In this document: one piece after another, positions 54,187 through 64,000 of the stretch
Layout of the letters: each line of letters starts with the position of its first letter
How positions within the stretch are numbered: position 1 is the stretch's first letter
NCBI RefSeq assembly: GCF_036669915.1
Contig: NC_089314.1
Coordinates: forward strand, 30,030,592-30,094,591
Direction: 5' to 3'
DNA: 64,000 nucleotides
Origin: Pocillopora verrucosa
Taxonomy: Eukaryota > Cnidaria > Anthozoa > Scleractinia > Pocilloporidae
The notes under the pieces: model-generated
The model's database searches: none
What the model saw: only the letters and a program-made list of their open reading frames with translations
Told to the model about the DNA's origin: nothing
Program-made: the position numbers and the translations under genes

Positions 54187-56712
54187 TCAGAAATCCTTTG
54201 GTCTTATTTTCATCTCGGTTCTCTTTAGAGAGTAATAATGTCCTTTCCAGTGAAACTAGTTCACTCCGTCAGCATGGGAGGAGTGATTGCCACGAAGATA
54301 CAAGCCATTGAGATTTGAGTGGTGACACCAACGGTACCACCAGGCTCCTTTGAACGCAATTGCGCAGTTGGATCTAAACTTGTCATTATCTTGATCTCTA
54401 GTGGTGAATGGCATATCGCGATGCTCGGTAAGAGAGTCACCAGAATTTCCTGACAAAATGAGCCGCACCATGAGTATTACGTTTGACCAACAATGAGCCG
54501 TTCGTAATTCAAAAGAAATCTTAAAATATAAGATAAGTATAATTTAACAATAATGATATGGATTAAAAACATTCTTAGTAATATCTATGATTCTTGTCGA
54601 AGATTTTCGGGATTAAAATACTCAATATAATAATTACAATAAACATGTTCGCCGAGACACTCCTCAGATTTGGATTAGGTGGTCAGGTTAACTGCGCATG
54701 ATCTACCGGCAAATACCTTTGGACTAATCAAAGTCTGGTATGCGCTGTCCAGGATTGCATAGCGATGAGCTGAGGTTACTTCTTTGTCTTCCAAAATTAT
54801 TGATGTAAAAGAGTTTAAGCATATTTACAATACTTAGCTCTCTCCTCCTCCTCCCCCCCCCCCCCTCCCACTTCTTAGAATGACTAGAATAGGAAGGAAG
54901 AAATGACAGTTCTACCTGAATAAGAACCAAGGATCAGCTTGTACTTGTCTTTCTCACTCATAACACTAAACAAGTTATATTCAGCATAAGCTGTGTTCCC
55001 TTCAAAGTCTTCCAAGTCTACACGCAGCACGTTTTTATCATCTGAGGTCAAGCGGTGAATCTTGTCCAGTCCGAGCCAAAACTCACCACACAGGTCACCA
55101 AAGCCACGTTTGTAGTCGTTCCAGTAGCGGTAGAAATCAACCGAGCCGTCTAGTCTCTTCTGGAACACAGTCCATCCTCCACCCTCCGTTGTTTGGTCAC
55201 AGAATACATCAAAGGCAGGCAAATTATCAGGTTTAATGGCGTAGACACCGTCAGCTGGTTTACCCGCGGATTTGTAGATTTCTGCGCAGTTTCTTTTGAC
55301 TGAAAATCAGTTAAAAAAAACAACAACAAAAAACAAAACTTCACGCCTACTTTAAATTGTTTGGATATTGAGTGCTTTTTGTTTGCTTTCCTGACTATTG
55401 CTCTGGCTGATAAAACTTGATTCTGAACATTAACAAATACCAATTCTTCTTCCTTAATATCTACCAGCTATATTCACTGAAAGTGACCGTACGTGGCTTT
55501 TCCTTTTTAGCTTTCATTCAGTGGTTAATATTTTGTTCTTGAAGTCAATTTTGAAACTTTAGTGAGTAACTCCTCGCGTACTACGCGAGAGACTGGTCTA
55601 CATAATCCAGCCATTTTACCTTCAACTTGGCAGGTTTCTCCAGTGAATTTTTCCTGACAGACACAACGAAATCCTTTATTGGTGAATCCAGCTTGACAGG
55701 TGCCATTGTTTAAGCATGGGCTGCTGCTGCATAGATTCTGTTGACAAAACAAAGTAAGCTATAGTGCAGATCTTCCTTATGTTATGTCTTTAGCCCAAGA
55801 AAACGAAACAATCTCTTCTGGCACCGTAGTTTCGTAGGAATGTGAAATGTTACCTCGATTGCAAGATATGTGTAACCCGGATTTTTCACGAGAAGAAATG
55901 GAGCATGGTTTTCCTCTGTGGCGTTATTCAACTCGCATTTTTGGTTTCCTCCTGCAACAGGTCCAATATTGATGGACACACAATTAGGCTCCATATAACA
56001 CATTACTCTGCAACTTCCTTCGTTGGGCACGTTTACACTTTTGATCGCGTGATTTTTCATGGTCATGTTTGGTATTGGATGCTTGAAAATGATGTTTCGA
56101 CAATCATCGTCTGCGGTAGGCAAAACAAATATATCGTTTAGTTTCCACTCACTCGAGGTACGTTTTTATTTTCACCCATGAAAAAGGCACATTAGACCAC
56201 TTTCTTTCAAAACTTTACTGCACGAGAACCCTGACGAATTTTCTCTAAAGGTGATCGTCATCTCTTGAAATTAAACTTAACAAAAATCAATCTTTGATTG
56301 TGAATTATCGCGCGGAAAGAAAATATTAAGGAAAATATCAAGAGTATTTTCACAGCGTTCATTACCACACCACGATATCTGTGAATCGTTTGCTTAAATT
56401 CATCATTTTGAACCATTGATGCGCATGTGATGGGGTCTTTTTGAAATTTGGCTTTTTTTGTATCCTTTATTCCATAATAGTAGACATAATAGTTAGTTAA
56501 AGATTGTCTGCTTAAAGATTATTACTTTGATCAGCAGGTAGCATATGTAGTTGGTGTAACGGTTTTGAGGAAACGACACCAGAAAGATAAAACGCAAGAA
56601 ATTCAAAAAGGGATTTATACTCACCTGTGCAACAGAAACATGGTAGGAGAATAATTCCATGGAAGATATAGAGAATATTAATGATCGGTTGAATAGAAAA
56701 CTTGAACTGCAT
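54187..56712 (-). pseudogene. FReD copy 7: nonsense codon in last exon
   Basis: Exons: 56625-56712 (signal peptide), 55854-56110 (PAN, DDDCRN), 55620-55737 ([11 protein letters not shown]), 54916-55299 and 54187-54449 (FReD). All splice sites and phases are good. In the last exon, ADGVN is followed by TAG (54256-54258), where sisters have the W of NWKDWKG; the rest of the frame to IRPKDF is still open. The lesion is a block replacement: plus-strand CCAGTGAAACTAG where sisters have CCAGTCTTTCCAG. Loss of the last 23 residues would remove the C-terminal FReD strand, so folding is doubtful. Since the stop is in the last exon the mRNA should escape nonsense-mediated decay, and a truncated product could be made. 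GDLCGEFW is present. Confidence 0.75.
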
Positions 56713-59195
56713 CGCTATAAATAAATAATTGTAAATTCAAGGTAAAAATATGATAGTGAGCGCCCCAAAATATAAATCGTTCTGTTTTCCTGTAAATTTG
56801 AATGTAGACAAATGTAAGACAGGTGTTCGGCATTTATTTGCCAGCTTTGTCTACTTAAAGGGACTCTTAACTTGCACAACATCTCGAAGACAAATACTTC
56901 GTTCAATCATGTAATTGTTCTAAAACACGTTTTTATGCTAACAGGTTTGTTTCATCCCTTGCACAAAAAAAAAATTTAGTTTGAATTTCTTCATGTTAAA
57001 TATTCATTTTCGAAGATGTGTTAACGGCTGCAAAAGGCGCAAAAAAGGGAAAATTATAGACCGCCGTAACGCCATTTATCTGTATTGGAGTATTTTAAAA
57101 TTCTCACTCTACGTTGTAAATTTTATCTTATTCTGATAAGCCATAATATTTTCAAAAGCGTCGGAGAAAAACGTAATAGAGCACATCACACTTACGGAGG
57201 TGACAGGAGTTTATCAATATGTTTATTTTCAGCCTGTTTAACTTTGAACTTGCGGCAATCAAGTTAAGAGCGAGAAACAAATTTTTGCAGATTTGCTACC
57301 GACAAAGATGTCAGATCACTTCTGAAAATACAAACATTTAACAATTTATCCTTTTTTATCTCAAAACATTCTCCAATACGATAAAAGCAGCATTGCACAT
57401 TATGAAAATAAAAATTAACTTTGTAGCAACCTTAAGGCACAGAGGTCTAAGTTTTTTTATGGCTCGTTTTGCTAATGGTAGTTGAGCATGGTAGTTAGCA
57501 TTACACATTACCCGATTTTATCTTAGTTAGACTGGTCGCAAGCATTCTGACTTTCGTATGGTATTTGAGAGCTTCAACCTATAAAAAAAAAACAAATTTG
57601 TAACAACTTTGACAGAATGTGAAACATCGTGTGGCTGAGTTGACAGAATTTTACACAAAAGTTTTCTCGATCATTTCTGCTATCAGCGCAATTGGTCTGA
57701 ACAAGAAAGGCTTGGTCCAAGATATATAGATAAGTAGCTCACAGAGATATTTCTTACCTTCTGAGCGAAGAAGTGTTTTTTGCACTTGGTTTTGTTCCTG
57801 AGATTATCAATAGTGAAAACTTTATGGTGTCGTGCTTTTCTTTAATTTATGGAACTGTTTGAGCTTCTGTAACTATGGTTACAAAACAGAATTGTGGCTC
57901 TATACGCCACAGCCACTCTTCCTGTCCAGCTGTTCTAATTGTGTTAGTCATCAGCTCATAGCTTTTGTGTTTAAATTTAAATGACTGATCTCACATCTCA
58001 GCACTGGATATGACAGTCAACGAAATACTTCAATGAAAAACAGAGAATGTTTTGAAAAACTTATATGGCAAGTCTAACTCTTAAACAAAGCTGCAAATTA
58101 TTTGGTCAAAACACTTTCAGCGGGACATGTAAGAAGTTTTAGAACTACACAAAGTTTTCCTGTTTTCCCTGGAGGTAACTAAGGTGTTATGATCAGTTTT
58201 ATGTCTTTCAAATAAAAATTTTTGAAAATATAAATTTTTAAAACTATACAACATGTCGCATTTTCCTCCGGTGTTAACTGCGGTGTTATCTATGTGGTTA
58301 TATTTTTTCCAATTTAGAGAGTATCTTGCAAAAAATGCTCTCTACAAATTAAAAATTACTCGATAAGTTAGACAGAAGCAACAGTACTGTACAATAATTT
58401 GTATCCCTAAAGAGAGTTTGAGCGGCTTTTCGCAGTGTTGTAAGAAGTAATTTTGTTTACGCTGAATGTTGAAGCCGGAAACCTTGGTTTTCCTAGGAAA
58501 GCAGTTTCTTGGCTCCGCCTACACCGTGGATAAATCGATGCACCTGTGATGTGTCTGAGAATTCTAATTAATAAGCTGATCACATGAAATTGCCGTGAAT
58601 TGTTACATTTTCAAAAATAGGACGTACGCGAACATATTCTAACTAAAACGTATGGACGCGTAATGACCAAAACAAAACGATCGAAATGAAACGAACCTAA
58701 CGACCAAAAAAGTATACAGAAAATAACAGTCAGTAGTAATAAAATGAATGCCCTTATGGTCTTCTCCTGATCTACTTCACGGGGAAATTCAGTTATCTCT
58801 TGATTGCCATCGACTTAGCTTTAGGCTTCGAGGGAACCTTAGTTAGAAAAAACAATCAATAAAAGAGTCACGGACATAGACGTTGTCAATGAATACCGTA
58901 ATCTGTTTCTTCCTCTCCTATCCGTATACGCTTGGGTATTCAATGAGGCTGGCGTTCCGAACTGGAGACTACATGTTAGTGTCAAATTGTAGTTTCAGCT
59001 GCTCGCGTGGTGGAAAAAAGTTAAGTTTCGTGAGACGGCCTTGATATGTAAAATCCTTAAATACGAGAGAATATCTGAAGTGAAGTCTACATTTTCCGCG
59101 ACTTTTCATCGTCCACTCGTCTGAATCACTGTAGTGGTTTTGTTTTAGTCGTAACGGTCATTACGTTTTGGTAGTTTCGTTTTGCTGTTTCAGGT
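56713..59195. other. Upstream flank of FReD copy 7 and unit spacer
   Basis: Homologous to 41262-44450, but without the composite transposon insertion of that unit, so it serves as the empty site (near 57877). 58730-59195 is nearly identical to 43975-44450. No gene is seen. Confidence 0.55.
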
Positions 59196-59429
59196 TTTAG
59201 CACATGCCGAAATTATTAACGACGTCATCACAAATTCAACATTTTGACTCAATATCTGTCCGCTTACAAAAGTGATCCTAACAGAAAGTGCTCACAAACT
59301 TGGGGAAAATGGCGATAAAATGCAAGGGAAACATGTCGACTTTGAGGTTTTTTTTACTCAGGAAGCCATAGGCCAGAGTGATGATAAAATATACGGTGTT
59401 ACAGAGAATGTGATATACTGTTACAAGTA
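59196..59429 (+). other. Block A, uninterrupted copy
   Basis: TTTCAGGTTTTAG, then sequence equivalent to 16556-16797. The frame is broken by TTTTGA, then SAHKLGENGDKMQGKHVDFE, VFFTQEAIGQSDDKIYG and VTENVIYCY, ending CAA|GTAAGC. It carries the empty site for the 44553 element. Confidence 0.5.
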
Positions 59430-60209
59430 AGCGCTGTACGATACCTCTCATCGTGCGCGAAAACCCGATTTGCGGTCTTGTACTCTTGTCAAAACAGACT
59501 GTTATTAACGACAAGATAACTTAGTTCTATCAACTGTGTTGAAAATGCAAATTGGTCCCCGTAAAGGGTTTCTAGGATTACTGTTTCGAACGGCCCTCAA
59601 CAGAGCGTTATTGATGACATCATTTTCATGTCGATCGACGTAACTCCTGTACATGACCCTTGTGCAAAAATGGACCAGTACAAACTAAATGTTACATAAA
59701 ATTATGAATTAGGCCCTAGTTACTCGCTGTTCGTTTTGTCAGTGAAACCCTCCCACCAAACTTTCCACATATTGACCTGCGATGACAGGTTGGAAAGCAG
59801 TTTGTGATAAATCGACATTGGACTTGCGATTAAAATATATAGCTAGCTTGTTATGACTTTTTGAAAAAGGTGCAGTTAAATTTGCAAGAGTCGCAATGAT
59901 AAAGTTTGCTTAGGCATCATTCTCTACACTTGTCAATTGATTTGTTCGCCTTTCTACAATCCACATCAATAGGCTTCAGGATATTCCATTACTTTTGCGA
60001 CTTTTGCGAAATATAGGAGGCATGATGGCCATGATGATACAAGCCATTGATAAGGAGCTTTTTATATATGCCGCTATATAGATTAAGTTAGTTTTACTAT
60101 TATGATTATTATTATTAACGGTTACCTGGCCGATTCTACAGAATCAAGTATTCAAATATTTTTTTGTTAAGTTGGTACTGTTTCATTTTTGTGCTATAAG
60201 CATGACAGT
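59430..60209. other. Spacer
   Basis: 59430-60000 resembles 45345-45860 with substitutions. 60010-60200 resembles the end of the shared 3' flank (compare 23750-24010). No gene is seen. Confidence 0.5.
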
Positions 60210-61276
60210 TGAGAAATCCACTGGTATTATTTTCATCGTGATTCTCTTGAGGGAGTATTAATGACCCAGTTCACTCCATCAGCAAAAGAGGAGTAATTGC
60301 CACGAAGATACAAGCCATTGAGATTTGAGCGGTGACACCTCTTGTACCACCAGGATCCTTTGAACTTGATAGCGCAGTTGTGACCCCCCTGATTGCCACT
60401 ATTTTGATCTCTCGAAGTGAATGGCATACCGTGATGCACAGCAAGAGAGTGACCAGAACTTCCTGAAAACATGAGCCGCACTATGAGTATTAGGTTTGAC
60501 CAACAACGAGCCGTTCATAAGGCAGAACAAATCTTGAAATGTCAGATAAGTATAATTTAACAATAACGATATGGATTAAAAGAATTCTTACAAATATCTA
60601 CGATTCTATTCGAAGAATCTAGGGATTGAATGACTCAATTTAATAATACCAATAAATAAGTTTGCCGAGAAACTCATAAGTTCGTCAGGTTAACTACGCA
60701 TGATCTACCGGTGAAAACCTTTGGACTAGGATTACATATCGATTAGCTGAGGTTACTTTTTTGTCTTCTAAATTTATTGAATGATATTAAATAGTTTAAT
60801 CATGTTTACATTACTTAGCACTCTCTTGCCCTCCCCTCCCCTCCCCTCCCCCTTCTTATAATGACTAGAATAGAAGAGACGAAATGACAGTTCTACCTGA
60901 ATAAGAACCAAGGATCAACTTGTACTTGTCATTCTCACTCATAACACTAAACAAGTTATACTCGGCATAGGCTGTGTTCCCCTCAACGTCTTCCAAGTCC
61001 ACACGCAGCATGTCGTGAGGTCAGGCGGTGAATCTTGTCCAGTCCCAACCAAAATTCCCTTTTCAGATCACCAAAGCCACATTTGTAGTCTTTTTAGTAG
61101 CGGAAAAAATCAACCGAGCCGTTCAGTCTTTTCTAGAACACAGTCCACCCTCCACCGGCTGTCGTTTGGTCACAGAATACATCATCAAAAGGCAGGCAAG
61201 TTATCAGGTTTAATGGTGTACACAGCGTCAGTTGGATTATCCGTGGATTTGTAGATTTCTGCGTAGTTTCTTTTGA
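60210..61276 (-). pseudogene. FReD remnant: two FReD exons only, heavily mutated
   Basis: FReD part 1 is 60897-61276 and part 2 is 60210-60462. There are no PAN, EGF or signal exons upstream; at 61281 the sequence jumps to intron fragments and then block A. Lesions: TAA at 61094-61096 and TAG at 61133-61135; an extra CAT near 61180; a deletion near 61013; first FReD cysteine to Tyr (ACTACGCAG for ACTGCGCAG); a 13-bp deletion in part 2 after ADGVNW; the Ca-site reads DQNSG; and the final TGA is TCA. Clearly dead. Confidence 0.85.
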
Positions 61277-61317
61277 CTGAAAATATATATACCAGCTTTA
61301 TTTATTTTATGTTACAG

Positions 61318-61455
61318 TAATAAGTGCTCAGAAACGCGGGGGTAATGGCGATAAAATGCAAGGGGTACATGTCGACTTTGAGGTTTTTTTTTCACCCATA
61401 GGCCTAAGTAATGATAAACGTAGTGTTACAGAGTATATACTGTTACAAGTAAGCG
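61318..61455 (+). other. Block A, 3' half only
   Basis: AAGTGCTCAGAAACGCGGGG through GTTACAAGTAAGCG. It has several indels and a broken frame. Confidence 0.5.
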
Positions 61456-62604
61456 TTGTACGATACTCCTCATCTTGCGCGAAAACCTATTTTGCGGTCT
61501 TGTGCTCTTGTTAAAACAGGCTGTTATTAATGACAAGATAACTTAGTTCTATTAAATGAGTTGATAATGCAAATTATTCCCCGTAAGGGTTTCTTAGGCT
61601 ATCATTCCGAACGCCTCCAAACAGAGCGTTATTGATGATATTATTTTCATCTTCAATCGACGTAGCTCTTGTGAATACCTTGACCCTCGTGCAAAAAATG
61701 GACCTGTAGAAACTAAATATTACATAAACTCATGAAATCTTTCTCTCCGCGTAATACCACCAAGTAAGAAAGCAGGATGTAATTAATCGACATTCGACTT
61801 GCGATGAACTTGAAAAGCTAGCTTGTTACGACTATTCGGAAAAGGTGTTGTTTAATTTGCAAGAGTTGTAATGATAAAGTTTCTGGTTATCACTCTATAT
61901 ACTTGTCAACTGATTTGTTCTCCTTTCTACAATTCACATCAATAGGCTTCAGGAGATTCCATTAGTTTTGTGACTTTTCCACCTAATTTAAGAGAAATAT
62001 CTCAACATATAGCAGATGATATTTACTCCTTAACTCGTGTTCTACTGTTATTCCATTGTATTCTCGTCTACTCTTACTAGTTACATTTGGTATTTTTCAA
62101 AGTCATTATGAAGTATTATGAACAGATTAGCCTCGACACAAACAATGACCTTGAGCATGAAGATGTGTTTTTTATAATTATAGTGGCATATATCGATCAA
62201 TGACATTGCGAGCTGTTTCTAAACAATCATTGCCGGGATGAAGTATTTTGACATCCAGAATAATCAAGGTATAGGCAGGCGTTATTAGCCGAAGCCGACG
62301 GCTGATGCTGGAAATTCACTGTATGCTCCCGGTTAATCAGAAAAGAGATAGTGAGTTGAATGCACCAAAGGCAAAACGCAAACACCGAAACTCAGACGAA
62401 AACAATAAAAAACGCAAGGAAGCAATTAAAACTACCAAAATTTACAATACTTGGTTTGAACTACATGATTTACACGGAAAATAAGCCACACTTTTGAGAC
62501 TATTAAACAGATTTGTTCGAATCAATCAATTCTTTTAAACTTCAACTGTGTTAAAGTTATGCTGTTGGCCAAAGACTATGGGAATAGTTAGTCATGAATT
62601 GAAG
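61456..62604. other. Spacer nearly identical to 45.4-46.9 kb
   Basis: 61560-62360 matches 45460-46245 almost base for base. About 400 bp present at 46246-46650 is absent here. No gene is seen. Confidence 0.55.
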
Positions 62605-63599
62605 TCAGAAATCTACTGGTCTTATTTTCATCTCGGTCCTCTTCAGCGAGTAGTAATTTCCCTTCCACGCAGCCCAGTTCACTCCATCAGCGTTGGAGGG
62701 GTGATTTCCACGAAGATATAAACCATTGAGATTCGCGTGATGGCAATTGTTGTACCACCAGGCTCCTTTGTACAAAATTGCACAATTATCCCGTATATTC
62801 TCATCATTATCTTGATCTTGCGTGCTCCATGGACGATCACGATGGTAAGAGAGAGAATCAGGAGTAGTTCCTGACAAAGAAAATTACTCATGTCACTAAT
62901 ATTTGCGCAAAACATGAAGAGATTCAATGTGAAAATATTGCCCACCTCCAGGTGGCCGTACGGTGACTGAAACTTAAAAGTTCATCTGCTTAATCAATGC
63001 ATTTCAAGAACATCAGATTAATACGATAGTAATTACGATGGTTAATAAGATAAGATCCATAAGAAACTTAACAATAATAAACCGTTTCAAAAGGTTATAT
63101 TTAAACGAATCTGTAAAATCAAAGTATAAAGACGATAATGAAAACAAATATAACGGTTTATATAATAAGTTTAGTTATGCACGCATTATGATTGGTTCTC
63201 ACATATGATCTATTGGAGGACAGATGTATAGATGACGTCATCATTAAAACTTTTTTTCTGTATATTTTCTTCATGCCCAATCACTTTCCTCTTTACGTGT
63301 AAGCCCTAGAGCTCACTAACGCACTGATTATCAGTCAACTCCTCCCTTCTTAATCTAAAAATCACAAAACTTACAGTTCTACCTGAATAAGAACCAAGGA
63401 TCAACTTGTACTTGTCTTTCTCACTCATAACTCCAAACAAGTTATACTTGGCATAAGCTGTGTTCCCTTGAAAGTCTTCCAAATCCACACGCAGCGTGTT
63501 GTCAATATATGAGGTCAGGCGGTGAATCTTGTCCAGTCCCAACCAAAATTCACTATTCAGGTCACCAAAGCCACATTTGTAGTCGTTCCAGTAGCGGTA
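62605..63599 (-). pseudogene. FReD copy 8: 5'-truncated by a LINE
   Basis: FReD part 2, 62605-62870, is complete (GTTPDSLSYHRDRPW, DQDND, DNCA, GAWWYNNCHHANLNGLY, ending IRPVDF). Part 1 is intact from its donor at 63383 up to about 63599 ([39 protein letters not shown]). The sequence then switches abruptly to LINE-derived DNA, so the N-terminal part of FReD and all upstream exons are gone from the window. It represents the intact state of the divergent FReD part 2 subtype that copy 6 has lost. Confidence 0.75.
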
Positions 63600-64000
63600 T
63601 TGATCTTTCACATTTAGCTGTTGACTCAACGCTGTCACTTAGAAATCAAACCCGATAGAAGTATGTGAAGTTCGGAAAGGATTAAAGCCTAACAAGGCGA
63701 CTGGTTGCGACTTAATTCCAACAAGACTTGCTCAGCAATCAGTGGAAGTGTCCAGCCGTTTAGCACACTATTTAACTATGTGCTAGATCACGCGTCTGTG
63801 CCGTCACAATGGAAACTTGGTGAAATTTCTCCAGTGCATAAGAAGGACTGCAATATAATGAAATCCAATTACCGGCCATTATCGATATCACCGTCACTGT
63901 CAAAGGTGTTCGAAAGACTAATTCGTTACAGAGTCGGCCCATACTCTGAGGATCTCTACCACAAGCTAGTTTTCGCATCTAGAAAGGGGTACGGCTGTGA
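63600..64000 (+). mobile_element. Non-LTR retrotransposon fragment (reverse transcriptase)
   Basis: The plus strand reads GLKPNKATGCDLIPTRL, then, after a frameshift near 63755, VPSQWKLGEISPVHKKD, NYRPLSISPSLSKVFERLI and ASRKGYGC. These are the finger/palm motifs of LINE reverse transcriptases (the NYRP...S...K.FE signature). At least two frameshifts (near 63653 and 63755) show that it is decayed. It is 5'-truncated and runs off the window. Confidence 0.85.

Noticed and set aside
63772-63978. Minus-strand 68-codon frame at the right edge
   Set aside because: Antisense of the LINE reverse-transcriptase segment.

Overview
The window is animal nuclear DNA, most likely from an anthozoan cnidarian such as a stony coral. 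It is AT-rich and intron-rich, with GT-AG introns in fixed phases and no operons. Its main gene family has a secreted PAN/Apple - EGF - fibrinogen-related (FReD) architecture that is common in corals, and several hairpin repeats look familiar from cnidarian genomes. The taxon is an inference; no marker gene is present.

Main content: a head-to-tail minus-strand array of FReD lectin-like genes. Each full copy has five coding exons: signal peptide (88 bp, ends phase 1), PAN (257 bp, ends phase 0), EGF (118 bp, ends phase 1), FReD part 1 (384 bp, ends phase 1) and FReD part 2 (about 266 bp with the stop). They splice to about 370 residues. Copies 2 (10769-13268), 4 (32052-34601) and 5 (38869-41261) look intact. 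Copy 1 (5524-7979) is open but has lost the AG of one splice acceptor. Copy 3 (24016-26509) has a 1-nt frameshift in PAN. Copy 7 (54187-56712) has a nonsense codon in the last exon. Copy 6 (46896-48521), the remnant at 60210-61276 and copy 8 (62605-63599) are clearly broken, and an old relic lies near 1.2 kb.

Plus strand, tail-to-tail with the FReD genes: scattered and partly scrambled exons of an ADCK5-like (aarF/UbiB family) atypical kinase gene at 8.9-9.6, 18.2-20.5, 21.6-22.8, 28.7-30.9, 37.5 and 50.9-53.0 kb. Two segments match the ADCK5 kinase core and the C-terminal region, but no complete gene is present. They appear to have been carried along as passengers of the duplicated unit. A further conserved plus-strand block, called block A here (16.6, 36.4, 44.5/45.2, 59.3 and 61.4 kb), reads like a protein-coding exon that I cannot assign.

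Layout of a unit: block A, ADCK5 exon(s), tRNA-derived SINE, TTAA-flanked MITE, ADCK5 last exon, about 1 kb of 3' flank, FReD gene (minus), about 1.5 kb of upstream flank. Several units are nearly identical (28.9-31 vs 50.9-53 kb; 44.0-46.2 vs 58.7-62.3 kb), which indicates recent segmental duplication. Transposons decorate the array: a 2.8-kb long-TIR element (2339-5153), two elements with CTCGCCACCA-rich TIRs and 8-bp target duplications (42249-43019 and 44553-45191), several hairpin MITEs, and a LINE reverse-transcriptase fragment that truncates copy 8 at the right edge. Exon coordinates were derived by eye from splice motifs and copy-to-copy comparison.
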